Shown here piece after piece: positions 33,353 through 41,882 of a stretch of DNA of 64,000 nt. The position numbers were made by a program, and so were the translations under genes. Positions within the stretch are counted from its first letter, which is position 1. Each line of letters begins with the position of its first letter. The notes under the pieces were generated by a model. That model had not been told where the DNA came from, searched no databases, and saw nothing but the letters and a program-made list of their open reading frames with translations. The DNA comes from Salinibacterium sp. Its GTDB lineage: Bacteria > Actinomycetota > Actinomycetes > Actinomycetales > Microbacteriaceae. Location: NCBI GenBank assembly GCA_019638845.1, contig JAHBSZ010000007.1, forward strand, positions 1 to 64,000, read 5' to 3'.

Positions 33353-34372
33353 ATGAAGTCCCTCCCCGAACCAACAAACACCCCGCTTCGTGGCGGCGCA
33401 CGACTGAACTGGGGCGTGTTGGCTCCCGGCAGCATCGCCTCGCACTGGGTGGCGAGCGTGCACGCGAACACCGATCAGCGTGTGGTCGCGGTAGCGTCTC
33501 GTACGTTGTCGCGCGCCCAGGAATTCGCAGCAGCACAGGGAATCGAGCAAGCGTACGGGAGCTACGAACAACTTGTTGCCGACCCTCGCGTTGATGCCGT
33601 CTATATTGCTGCTCCGCACAGCGAGCACCGCAAACTCGCACTATTGGTGATCGCCGCTGGGAAGCACGTGATCGTGGAAAAGCCCATCGCGCTCAATCCC
33701 GCCGAGGCGCAGGACATCGTGGAGGCCGCTCGCACCGCCGGCGTCTTCGCGATGGAGGCAATGTGGACGCGATTCCTCCCGCAGATGACCGTGGTGGAGC
33801 AGCTCCTCACCGCGGGAGATCTGGGTGACGTGCTCAGTGTCACCGCCGATTTCGGAACCCGCTTCCCCTTCGATCCTGAGAGCCGAGCCTTCAATCCGGC
33901 ACTCGGTGGAGGTGCCCTGCTCGATCTCGGGGTTTATCCCGCCTGGTTCGCCCACTTCGTCTTGGGTGCGCCCTCCGCAGTGACGGCGACCGGCAGCTTG
34001 GCGAGCACTGGTGTTGATGCGCAGTCCGCCGTGATCTTGGACTACGAATCCGATGCGCAGGCGGCCTTCACGACCAGCCTTCTCGTCTCGACGCCGATAG
34101 CCGCCACGATCAACGGGACGCTGGGGCGGGTGGAATTCCCCGGTCCCTTCATGGGTCCGAGCTCGTTCCGGGTCACTACCGCCGACCGTGAGGTTATCGA
34201 CTGGGTCGAACCGACCGGATTCAAGTGGGGAGAGGGCCTGTGCTACCAAGCCGTCGCAATGGCTCAGTACATTGCGGACGGCCTTACCGAAGCACCGTGG
34301 CACACGCTCGACGACACTCTTGAGATCATGGCGGTGCTCGACTCGGCGCGACGGCAACTCGGGTCGTTGTGA
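33353..34372 (+). CDS. Gfo/Idh/MocA family NAD(P)-dependent oxidoreductase
   Basis: The 339-residue protein has an N-terminal Rossmann domain (LNWGVLAPGSIASHWVASV; GxxxxA variation), the EKPIALN motif (Lys-Pro in the cofactor/substrate site, about residue 105), AMWTRFLP, and a C-terminal alpha/beta domain. These enzymes reduce or oxidise sugars, inositols or dihydrodiols; the substrate is not deducible. ATG at 33353 has GAGGG directly upstream and TAGATT at 6 nt, a box containing the rocD stop codon. It overlaps kynU by 4 nt. Confidence 0.85.
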   Translation: MKSLPEPTNTPLRGGARLNWGVLAPGSIASHWVASVHANTDQRVVAVASRTLSRAQEFAAAQGIEQAYGSYEQLVADPRVDAVYIAAPHSEHRKLALLVIAAGKHVIVEKPIALNPAEAQDIVEAARTAGVFAMEAMWTRFLPQMTVVEQLLTAGDLGDVLSVTADFGTRFPFDPESRAFNPALGGGALLDLGVYPAWFAHFVLGAPSAVTATGSLASTGVDAQSAVILDYESDAQAAFTTSLLVSTPIAATINGTLGRVEFPGPFMGPSSFRVTTADREVIDWVEPTGFKWGEGLCYQAVAMAQYIADGLTEAPWHTLDDTLEIMAVLDSARRQLGSL

Positions 34373-35568
34373 GTAGGGCGAGAGCGCTCGACGATGCCGA
34401 TAAGCTCGCGTCCCATCGGGCGGAGTTTGTCGAAGCACCGGGCGTTGTCGCCTATCTCGACGGTAACTCGCTCGGCAGGCCGCTCACCACCTCGGTGGCG
34501 AGGGTCGAGACGTTCCTACGCGAGGAGTGGGGTGGCCGTCTCATTCGGGGCTGGGACGAGGGCTGGCTCGACCTGCCGCTCTCGATCGGCGACGAACTGG
34601 GACGAGTTGCGCTCGGTGCAGCGCCCGGACAGGTCGCGATCGGCGACTCCACGACGGTCCTCATCTACAAGCTCGTGCGAGCGGCAGTCGATGCGCGACC
34701 CGGTCGCACCGAGATTGTCATCGACCGCGACAACTTCCCCACCGATCGGTACGTGGTCGAGGGCATCGCGGCCGACCGAGGCCTCACGATTCGCTGGGCC
34801 GACACGGATGCCGCGGCCGGGGTCACCCCCGAGCTGGTCGCCGATCTCGTGGGACCGCAGACAGCCCTCACGCTGTTCAGCTCGGTCGCGTACCGTTCCG
34901 GATTCCTCGCCGACGTGGAAGCCATCACTGCGGTCAGCCACGCGGCTGGTGCACTCGCGCTGTGGGACCTATGCCATTCCGTGGGGGTCGTGCCGACCGA
35001 ACTCGACGCGTGGGGTGTCGATCTCGCGGTGGGCTGCGGCTACAAGTACCTCAACGGTGGACCGGGAGCGCCAGCGTTCCTCTACGTGCGACGCGAGTTG
35101 CAGTCCGAGGTGCGCCAACCCATCCAGGGTTGGCTCGGGAGTGCCACCCCGTTCGAGATGGGGCAGGGGTACACGGCGGCGGCGGGCATCCGTGGCACAC
35201 TCAGTGGCACCCCACCCATCGTCGGAATGCTCGCGATGCAGGACATGATCGCGCTCTTGAGTTCCGTTGGCCTCGAGGCGGTGCGGGCCAAGTCGATCGC
35301 TCTCACCGGGTTCGCGATCGAGTTGTGCGACGCACTGTTGCCGACAGCGGCGCTGTCGAGCCCGCGGGAGGCAACGCGCCGTGGTAGTCACGTGACCCTT
35401 GACCACCCGCGATTCGCGGAGATTATGCCGCTCCTGTGGGAACGTGGGGTGATTCCCGACTTCCGTCGACCGGATGGGATCCGCTTGGGGTTGTCGCCCT
35501 TATCGACGTCGTTTGCCGAGGTCGAGGTGGGCGTCCGGGCGATCGCCGATGTGTTGGGCGAGCGATGA
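34369..35568 (+). CDS. kynU: Kynureninase
   Basis: KynU cleaves L-kynurenine to anthranilate and L-alanine in tryptophan degradation. The 399-residue PLP enzyme has YLDGNSLGRPL near residue 28, the FPTDRYV block, LWDLCHSVGVVP (Asp for the PLP ring) and the PLP Lys226 in GCGYKYLNGGPGAPAFLYV; QGWLG and TPPI..M also match the family. Length is normal. No tryptophan dioxygenase or kynurenine formamidase gene is adjacent, so either they are elsewhere or kynurenine is taken up. GTG at 34369 overlaps the previous stop. Confidence 0.9.
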   Translation: MSRARALDDADKLASHRAEFVEAPGVVAYLDGNSLGRPLTTSVARVETFLREEWGGRLIRGWDEGWLDLPLSIGDELGRVALGAAPGQVAIGDSTTVLIYKLVRAAVDARPGRTEIVIDRDNFPTDRYVVEGIAADRGLTIRWADTDAAAGVTPELVADLVGPQTALTLFSSVAYRSGFLADVEAITAVSHAAGALALWDLCHSVGVVPTELDAWGVDLAVGCGYKYLNGGPGAPAFLYVRRELQSEVRQPIQGWLGSATPFEMGQGYTAAAGIRGTLSGTPPIVGMLAMQDMIALLSSVGLEAVRAKSIALTGFAIELCDALLPTAALSSPREATRRGSHVTLDHPRFAEIMPLLWERGVIPDFRRPDGIRLGLSPLSTSFAEVEVGVRAIADVLGER

Positions 35569-36725
35569 GGGCGATCCGTACGCGTGTGAAAGCACGGGAC
35601 ATTGGCGAAGACCACCGGGTGGCGAGTCCACTTGAACTGCTCTTCGACCTGACCTTCGTGGTCGCTGTCGGATCGCTTGTTGCACAACTCGCTCATGCGA
35701 TCGTCGACGGTCATGCCGCAGAGGCGGTCGGTCCGTTCTTGATGGTGTTTTTCGCGATCTGGTGGGCGTGGAATCAATTCACCTGGCTCGCGAGCGCCTA
35801 CGACAACGACGACGTTCCGTATCGGGTGTTCACCCTCGTGCAAATGGCCGGTGTGCTCGTGCTCGCGGCCGGTGTACCGGCCGCGTTTTCGGCTCAGGAC
35901 TTCGGTGCCATCACCCTCGGCTACCTCGTGATGCGGCTGGGGTTGCTCGGGATGCTCACCCGAGCCGCCATCGAAGACCCGGAGTCGCGACCGAACTCGC
36001 TGCGCTACGTGATCGGAATCTCAGTCGTGCAGGTGGGATGGCTGTCGCGCCTGTTCTTGGTGCCGGTCGAGTTTCTCCTGCTGGCTTTTCTCCTGCTGGC
36101 GGCGCTCGAACTGCTGGTGTCACCGTGGGCCGATCGCGCGGGACGTCTCTCGTGGCATCCGCACCACATCGCCGAGCGCTACGGCCTGTTTGCGATCATC
36201 CTGCTCGGTGAGAGCGTGCTCGCGGTAACGATCGCCGTGCAGGAGAGCCTTGCGGACGGCGTGAGTGCGTCTCTGATCATCGCCGCGATTTCCGGACTCG
36301 TGCTCCTGTTTACGCTCTGGTGGCTCTACTTCTCCGAACCCGCGGCCGAGGGCCTCGTGAAAAGAAGGAACCGCTCCTACATCTGGGGCTACGGCCACTA
36401 CGGAATCTATGCGAGCCTCGCGGCGATCGGAGCGGGGCTCGAGGTTGTCGTGAAGGTTGTCACTCAGCACTCTGAGGCAGGGGACCTAGTTGCGGGCTAC
36501 GCCCTCGCAATTCCTTTGGCGGTCTATCTGTTGTTGTTGTGGCTGCTGCACGCGCCGATGGTCGATCGAGTGTCGATCCCGCCGGTCGCCACGGTAGTTT
36601 CCGTCGTCGTGGTGCTTGCAGCTCCGCTGGCCTCGGTGTGGATCGGCGTGCTTGGCGTCACGGTACTGATGACCTGCGTCACAGTGATCCTGCTCGTCGT
36701 TGCCCTCGTGTCGGCGCGGGAATAG
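35565..36725 (+). CDS. LtrA-like (low temperature requirement A) membrane protein
   Basis: The 386-residue integral membrane protein has about ten to eleven helices, with the family N-terminus SPLELLFDLTFVVAVGSLVAQLAH and the later ERYGLFAIILLGESVLA motif, both diagnostic of the LtrA family. The founding member was named from a Listeria cold-growth phenotype; the biochemical role is unknown. ATG at 35565 overlaps the kynU stop (ATGA), so it belongs to this operon, which may hint at transport related to amino-acid catabolism (weak inference). Confidence 0.85.
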   Translation: MRAIRTRVKARDIGEDHRVASPLELLFDLTFVVAVGSLVAQLAHAIVDGHAAEAVGPFLMVFFAIWWAWNQFTWLASAYDNDDVPYRVFTLVQMAGVLVLAAGVPAAFSAQDFGAITLGYLVMRLGLLGMLTRAAIEDPESRPNSLRYVIGISVVQVGWLSRLFLVPVEFLLLAFLLLAALELLVSPWADRAGRLSWHPHHIAERYGLFAIILLGESVLAVTIAVQESLADGVSASLIIAAISGLVLLFTLWWLYFSEPAAEGLVKRRNRSYIWGYGHYGIYASLAAIGAGLEVVVKVVTQHSEAGDLVAGYALAIPLAVYLLLLWLLHAPMVDRVSIPPVATVVSVVVVLAAPLASVWIGVLGVTVLMTCVTVILLVVALVSARE

Positions 36726-36730
36726 CGGGA

Positions 36731-37093
36731 CTAGCTGCGGGCGGCGTCGAAGACTTCCCGGTTCGACTGCATTTCTTGCTCGTTGTCGAGCGCCCATTTC
36801 GCGAGCTCGAGAACGGGGGGCAGTAATCGTTCACCGAGTGGGGTGAGGGCATATTCGACGCGCGGCGGAACCTCCGCGTATGCGGTGCGCGAAACCAATC
36901 CGTCACGTTCGAGGTGGCGCAAGGTGAGGGTGAGCATACGCTGGGAAATACCGGGGACAGCGTCGCGCAGCGCGGTGAAGCGGAGCGCACCGGCGTCGAG
37001 CATCCCGACGACGAGGAGCGTCCACTTGTCGCCGACCCGATCGAGCGCGTTGCGAACGATGGCCCCGCGCCCGGATTCGCACATTTCGCCCAT
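36731..37093 (-). CDS. HxlR family transcriptional regulator
   Basis: The 120-residue protein has the HxlR winged helix: ALDRVGDKWTLLVVGMLDAGALRFTALRDAVPGISQRMLTLTLRHLERDGLVSRTAYAEVPPRVEYALTPLG. One cysteine (Cys5 at ATG 37093) precedes the domain, the usual place for a redox or electrophile-sensing Cys in this family. GTG at 37102 is an alternative start. It is divergent from a DoxX gene, and a GGTTACT-N11-AGTAACC dyad lies between them. Control of doxX by oxidants or quinones is inferred. Confidence 0.87.
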   Translation of the reverse strand: MGEMCESGRGAIVRNALDRVGDKWTLLVVGMLDAGALRFTALRDAVPGISQRMLTLTLRHLERDGLVSRTAYAEVPPRVEYALTPLGERLLPPVLELAKWALDNEQEMQSNREVFDAARS

Positions 37094-37153
37094 GTGTCCC
37101 ACGTGCGCCTCCTCGGTTACCTCTGTGTGCCTTTTGTACGGCGCGGATTTGAC

Positions 37154-37178
37154 GGTTACTCTTCGTGACTTAGTAACC
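37154..37178. promoter_or_regulatory. HxlR-type operator
   Basis: GGTTACT (37154-37160) and AGTAACC (37172-37178) form a perfect dyad with an 11-nt spacer. Dyads with TACT...AGTA half-sites are known for HxlR-family proteins. It ends 23 nt before the doxX start and 60 nt before the hxlR start. Confidence 0.65.
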
Positions 37179-37201
37179 AATCATAACCTTTGGAGAAAGT
37201 C

Positions 37202-37567
37202 ATGACTATCGCCGTCTGGATTGTTTCGGGCCTCGTTGCCGCCCTCTACCTCATGGCAGGAGCGCAGAAAGCGTTCCTCCCCACCGAGAAATTGACCAAA
37301 CAGTTCCCGTGGGTAGAAACCACGACGGTGCCGGGCGCGAGAGTTGTCGGCGTCCTCGAGATCCTCGGTGCGGTGGGCCTCATCCTCCCCGTACTCACGG
37401 GCACGCTGCCCATCCTCACCCCGATCGCCGCCGTCGGCCTTGTTGCCCTTCAGGTTGGCGCGATCATCGTGCACGTTCGACGAGGCGAGATCAAGATGTT
37501 GGGCATGAACTCAGTGCTGCTCCTGCTGGCGGCCTTCGTCGCCGTTCTGCGGTTCCTCGGGTATTGA
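37202..37567 (+). CDS. DoxX family membrane protein
   Basis: The 121-residue protein has four hydrophobic helices and the DoxX signature AALYLMAGAQKAFLPTEKL...ARVVGVLEILGAVGLILP. DoxX-like proteins act in quinone- or thiol-linked redox processes at the membrane; the exact role is unknown. A TTGGAG site precedes the ATG at 37202. The divergent HxlR gene and the shared dyad suggest induction by redox stress. Confidence 0.85.
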   Translation: MTIAVWIVSGLVAALYLMAGAQKAFLPTEKLTKQFPWVETTTVPGARVVGVLEILGAVGLILPVLTGTLPILTPIAAVGLVALQVGAIIVHVRRGEIKMLGMNSVLLLLAAFVAVLRFLGY

Positions 37568-37610
37568 GTTCCACGGTCATCCGGGTGGCGTCGGTTCTAG
37601 GCTTGAGCCC

Positions 37611-38726
37611 ATGACCAGTGCGCCGCGGATGCTCAGCTCCGATCTCCTCGAGCGCATCCGTTCCCGCGCCGCAGGGTACGACCGGGACAACAGCTTCTTC
37701 ACCGAGGATCTCGACGAACTGCGAGCAGCGGGGTACCTCGCGCCGCGCAGCCTCGTCGAGACCGCGAGGGACCAACGTCTACTCGCCGCATATGCCCCCG
37801 CAACAGCGCTCGCGATCAACATGCACCACGTGTGGGTGGGAGTCGCGCGAGTGTTGCACGATCGCGGTGACACCTCCCTCGACTGGGTGCTCGCGGATGC
37901 CGCCGCGGGCGAGCTCTTCGCGTTCGGCAACAGCGAGCAAGGCAACGACCTCGTGTTGTGGGATTCGCTCACGACGGCCGAGCCCGTCGACGGCGGCTAC
38001 GCGTTCACGGGAACCAAGATCTTCACGTCGCTTTCGCCGGCGTGGACGCGCTTGGGTATCTTCGGCCGTCACGGCGACGACCTCGTGCACGGCTTCATCA
38101 CGAGGGACACCCCCGGGTGGTCGAGCAAAGACGACTGGGACACGCTCGGCATGCGGGCCACGCAAAGCCACACGACGGTACTCGACGGGGCGCTCGTTCC
38201 CACCAACCGCGTCGCGCGGGTGCTGCCTGTCGGCCCCAGCGCTGACCCGTTCGTCTTCGGGATCTTCGCGAACTTCCTGCTTCTCACCGCATCGGTATAT
38301 GCGGGAATCGCCGACCGCGCGCTCGAACTCGCCGTGGAGGCAGTGCAGCGCCGGACGTCCCTGAAGACCGGCCAGCACTACGACCAAGACCCTGACTTCC
38401 GCTGGCGAATCGCCGACGCCGCTCTCGCACTCGATGCGCTGGCTCCTCAGCTCGAGGCCCTCGCGGCAGACGTCGACGGGCTCGTAGACCGCGGCGCGAA
38501 CTGGTTCCGCTACCTCACAGGCGCGAAACACCGGTCGACCGAGACGGCACGCTACATCGTCGACCAAGCAATGCGCTCGGCGGGAGGAGGCGGCTACCGC
38601 TCCACGTCGGAGCTGTCCCGCCTACAGCGTGACGTGCTCGCGGGTATCTACCATCCGAGTGACACCGAGTCCGTCCACAGCACCGTCGCCGCGAACCTGC
38701 TCGGACCTATCCTGCCCCAGCACTAG
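37611..38726 (+). CDS. Acyl-CoA dehydrogenase-like flavoprotein
   Basis: The 371-residue protein has the acyl-CoA dehydrogenase fold: N-terminal helical domain, a central beta-domain with GYAFTGTKIFTSLSP and LGMRATQSHTTVLDGALVP, and a C-terminal helical domain with RYIVDQAMRSAGGGGYRSTSELSRLQRDV. The catalytic Glu of classical fatty acyl-CoA dehydrogenases is not recognisable, so it may be a flavin-dependent monooxygenase or desulphurisation-type (DszC-like) relative. ATG at 37611 follows TAGGCT at 7 nt (37598-37603). Its last 105 nt overlap the convergent cydDC gene. Confidence 0.82.
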   Translation: MTSAPRMLSSDLLERIRSRAAGYDRDNSFFTEDLDELRAAGYLAPRSLVETARDQRLLAAYAPATALAINMHHVWVGVARVLHDRGDTSLDWVLADAAAGELFAFGNSEQGNDLVLWDSLTTAEPVDGGYAFTGTKIFTSLSPAWTRLGIFGRHGDDLVHGFITRDTPGWSSKDDWDTLGMRATQSHTTVLDGALVPTNRVARVLPVGPSADPFVFGIFANFLLLTASVYAGIADRALELAVEAVQRRTSLKTGQHYDQDPDFRWRIADAALALDALAPQLEALAADVDGLVDRGANWFRYLTGAKHRSTETARYIVDQAMRSAGGGGYRSTSELSRLQRDVLAGIYHPSDTESVHSTVAANLLGPILPQH

Positions 38727-41700
38727 TCGCTCGTCGCCGACGCGACGTTCCGACGGGTGGTGGGTGACCAAGACGACGATGCGATCGCGGAGCGCCTCCC
38801 GCAGGCTGGTCATGAGTAGAGCGGCGCTCGCCGCGTCCAGGTGTGCGGTCGGCTCGTCGAGCAGCACGACATCTGCCGGCGCGAGAACCGTGCGCGCCAC
38901 GGCGAGACGCTGACGCTCCCCACCGGAGAGGTTCGATCCCGCGGGGCCCACTCGCGTGTCCAGTCCCAGCGGAAGCGACGCGACCAAGGGGCCGAGACCC
39001 GCCACCTCCAGGGCGCGCACGAGCTCCGCGTCGCCCGGACGGTCACCCGACGCCCGTGCGAGAAACAGGTTGCCGCGGATCGTCGAGTCGAACAAGTGCC
39101 CCTCCTGCGGGCACCATGCGATGCGGTCGCTGTGCTGGCCCGGCCCACCGTTGATGAGCAGCCGACCGGATGCCGCAGGCAAAAACCCGAGGAGCGTCGC
39201 GAGCAGTGTCGACTTCCCGGACCCCGATGGGCCCTCCACCACGATCCAGTCCCCACGACGCGCGCTCGCCGTGAGCGGACCGAACGGCGTGGCCCCAGCC
39301 CACGCCACACAGAGCGCGTCAAGCTCAAGACTCTCGATCGGCTCCGACGGCGCGGCGGCCGCCGTGGGTGTTGAGGCCACGGCCCCCACTTTCGCCAGCG
39401 CGGCCCGCAGCGCGGGCCATTGCTGCACGGCATCGACGCTGCCCAGCATGCTGTCGATGAGGGCGATGGGTAGCAGGACCAGGATGGCCAACACGGTTCC
39501 GGGGGCCTGAGTTGACGCGAGCATGAGCATCGCGCCGACCGATCCCGCGACAACGACGAGGGCGTGGCCGAGCCCCAGCGCGAACGCTGCCCTCCTCGAT
39601 TCGGTACCCGCTGCCTGATCGTCCGCGTCTAGGCGGGCGAGCATCCGGGCCGCGATGCCGTTAGCACGGAGGTCGTCGGCGGCAGCGATCGCGGCAACGA
39701 ATCGGCGCAGCACCGCCGATTGCGCAGCGCTCATGCGAGTGCTTGCTGCGCGATCGGCGACAAGTGCGACGACGGGGGCGATGCCGAGCCCGACGATGAG
39801 GGTGACCGCCAATACCGGCAATGCGGGCGGGTAAAGTAGCGCGACGGCGCCGAGGCTCGCGATGCCGGTGAGTCCAGCAGCGGCCGGCGGAATGACCACG
39901 CGAGGCACGAGGTCGCGCACCCGGTCGGCCGACGAGACGAGGTAGTCGAGCGCGGTCGCGCCCGTCGCCAGCGACCGGGAGGCCACTCCGCGCTGTGCGA
40001 GGCCGGCCCACAGCCGCAGCCGGAGGTCGGTGACCGCGCCGAGAACGCCGTCGTGGGTGACGAGTCGTTCGGCGTAACGGAGCACTGCGCGACCGATGCC
40101 GAAGAATCGGACGCCGACAATGGCGACGGTCAGGTACATGATGGGCGGTTGCTCGCTGGCGCGCACGATGAGCCAGCCCGACAGGGCAGTGAGTGCTACG
40201 GCGAACAGGGCGGCGCCGGTGGCGAGCAGGATCGCTAGCGGCAACCGTGCATAACTCCGGAGAATCGTGCGGAACTCTCGCCATGAAGCGCTTGACTCGG
40301 CCGCCGGAGCCCGATCTGCAGGAGTTATGAACACGGGGGCGGCGGTCGGGGGCTCGACCTCGCGGGCGTCCCCGGGCACGCCGAGCTGCACGCGGTGGTC
40401 GGCGAGCCGTGTGATCCCGGCCTCGTGTGACGCGACGACGATCGTGACCCGGCCGCGAAGCTCGTCGATTGCATGTTCCACGAGCCGCGCGTGCGCGGGG
40501 TCGAGGTGCGCGGTCGGTTCGTCAACCAGGAGGAGCTCTGCACCGGCGGCAACCCTGACCAGTCCGCGCGCGATAGCCAGCCGCCGCAATTCGCCCGGGC
40601 TGAGTTGGTGCGGGTCAGCCGAGGCGACGGCGCCCAGACCGAGTTGCTCGAGGGCGCGACGGGCGTCGGCGGGGGCATCCGCGTAGAGCTCGAGTTCGCC
40701 GAGCACGGTGTCCGCGACCGTACTCGGATGCTGCGGCACCCAGGCCACGCGGGTCGGATCAACTCCGGTCACCGAGCCGCCGTGCGCAGGTACCACGCCC
40801 GCGAGTACCCCCAGCACCGTCGACTTGCCGGACCCGGACGGCCCCTCGAGCGACGTCACGGAACCGCGGGCGAGATCGAGATCGAGGCCGTCAACAGCCG
40901 GGGTCGTGCGATCCCCATAGTGCACAAGAAGGTTGTCGATCCGGAGGCCAGGGCCGGCCTTGCGGATGGATTCCATAGCGGGCGAGGCGGTGAGGGTCCT
41001 CACGCGGCGCAGTGCGGCCAGCCCGTCTTGCGATGAGTGGAATGCTGCGCCGAGTTCACGGAATGGGGCGAAGCACTCCGGTGCCAGCACCAGTGCGAGC
41101 AGCCCAACTTCGAGCGGCAGCTCCCCATTGACGAGCCGCAGACCCACGAACACGGCGACGACGGCGACAGAGAGAGTCGAGATCAGCTCCAGCACGAGCG
41201 ACGATAGGAACGCGCTGCGCAGCGTTGCCATCGTCTGCGCGCGACTGCGCTCCGACACTGCGCGCAGCGCCGCCGACTGCTCCTCGACTCGGCGGAGCCC
41301 GACGAGCACCGGAAGGCCACGCGCGAGCTCGACGAGGTGGTCCGACAGCCGTTGCAGGGCGATGGATGCCGCGTCCGCTCGCTCCTTCGAATGCATCCCC
41401 ACGAGCGCCATGAACACGGGAACGAGGGGCACAGTCACGACGATGATGAGCGCGCTCACCCAGTCGGCAAACAGGATCCGTGTGCCGATCAGCAGCGGCA
41501 CGACCGCCGCCGTCACGGTTGCGGGGATGACTGTGCGGTAGTAGTTGTCCAGCTCGTCGAGGCCGACAGTTGCGGCCACCGCCGCACCGCCCACGGGCGA
41601 GCCGCCGCCCGCGAGCAGGCGGGTCGCGAGGTCATGTCGGAGGGACTCCTTGCGACCCGCCGAGGCGTGGGCCGCGAAGACCGGGACAGCCCACGTCACT

Positions 41701-41882
41701 GCTGCTCGGAGTACCCCCGACACGATGCCCAGCGCGATAGCTCCGCGCCAAGCATCCGTGCCGGCGATGACGGAGACAATTCCGGTCGCGACGGCCTGCG
41801 CGATGCCGACGAGCGCTGCCGCTTTGAGGGCCGCGAGCAACCCGAAGACGAAGAGCGATGCCGGCCGCGCGTCGAGCCTCAT
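38622..41882 (-). CDS. cydDC: Fused CydDC thiol/haem ABC exporter
   Basis: CydDC exports cysteine/glutathione-type thiols and is needed for cytochrome bd assembly. This 1086-residue protein is one polypeptide with TMD1 (about 1-310), NBD1 (about 320-510), TMD2 (about 545-835) and NBD2 (about 850-1050). Both NBDs have Walker A (GPSGSGKST), signature motifs (LSPGELRR in NBD1, LSGGERQR in NBD2) and Walker B with Glu (LLLVDEPTAHLD, VVLLDEPTAHLD). NBD1's signature is degenerate (P for G), suggesting one weaker ATP site. In E. coli these are two genes. The last ~35 residues after ERLVLG are non-conserved and overlap the acyl-CoA dehydrogenase-like gene antisense. It overlaps the cydB stop by 4 nt. 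Confidence 0.9.
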   Translation of the reverse strand: MRLDARPASLFVFGLLAALKAAALVGIAQAVATGIVSVIAGTDAWRGAIALGIVSGVLRAAVTWAVPVFAAHASAGRKESLRHDLATRLLAGGGSPVGGAAVAATVGLDELDNYYRTVIPATVTAAVVPLLIGTRILFADWVSALIIVVTVPLVPVFMALVGMHSKERADAASIALQRLSDHLVELARGLPVLVGLRRVEEQSAALRAVSERSRAQTMATLRSAFLSSLVLELISTLSVAVVAVFVGLRLVNGELPLEVGLLALVLAPECFAPFRELGAAFHSSQDGLAALRRVRTLTASPAMESIRKAGPGLRIDNLLVHYGDRTTPAVDGLDLDLARGSVTSLEGPSGSGKSTVLGVLAGVVPAHGGSVTGVDPTRVAWVPQHPSTVADTVLGELELYADAPADARRALEQLGLGAVASADPHQLSPGELRRLAIARGLVRVAAGAELLLVDEPTAHLDPAHARLVEHAIDELRGRVTIVVASHEAGITRLADHRVQLGVPGDAREVEPPTAAPVFITPADRAPAAESSASWREFRTILRSYARLPLAILLATGAALFAVALTALSGWLIVRASEQPPIMYLTVAIVGVRFFGIGRAVLRYAERLVTHDGVLGAVTDLRLRLWAGLAQRGVASRSLATGATALDYLVSSADRVRDLVPRVVIPPAAAGLTGIASLGAVALLYPPALPVLAVTLIVGLGIAPVVALVADRAASTRMSAAQSAVLRRFVAAIAAADDLRANGIAARMLARLDADDQAAGTESRRAAFALGLGHALVVVAGSVGAMLMLASTQAPGTVLAILVLLPIALIDSMLGSVDAVQQWPALRAALAKVGAVASTPTAAAAPSEPIESLELDALCVAWAGATPFGPLTASARRGDWIVVEGPSGSGKSTLLATLLGFLPAASGRLLINGGPGQHSDRIAWCPQEGHLFDSTIRGNLFLARASGDRPGDAELVRALEVAGLGPLVASLPLGLDTRVGPAGSNLSGGERQRLAVARTVLAPADVVLLDEPTAHLDAASAALLMTSLREALRDRIVVLVTHHPSERRVGDERLVLGQDRSEQVRGDGAVDGLGVTRMVDTREHVTL

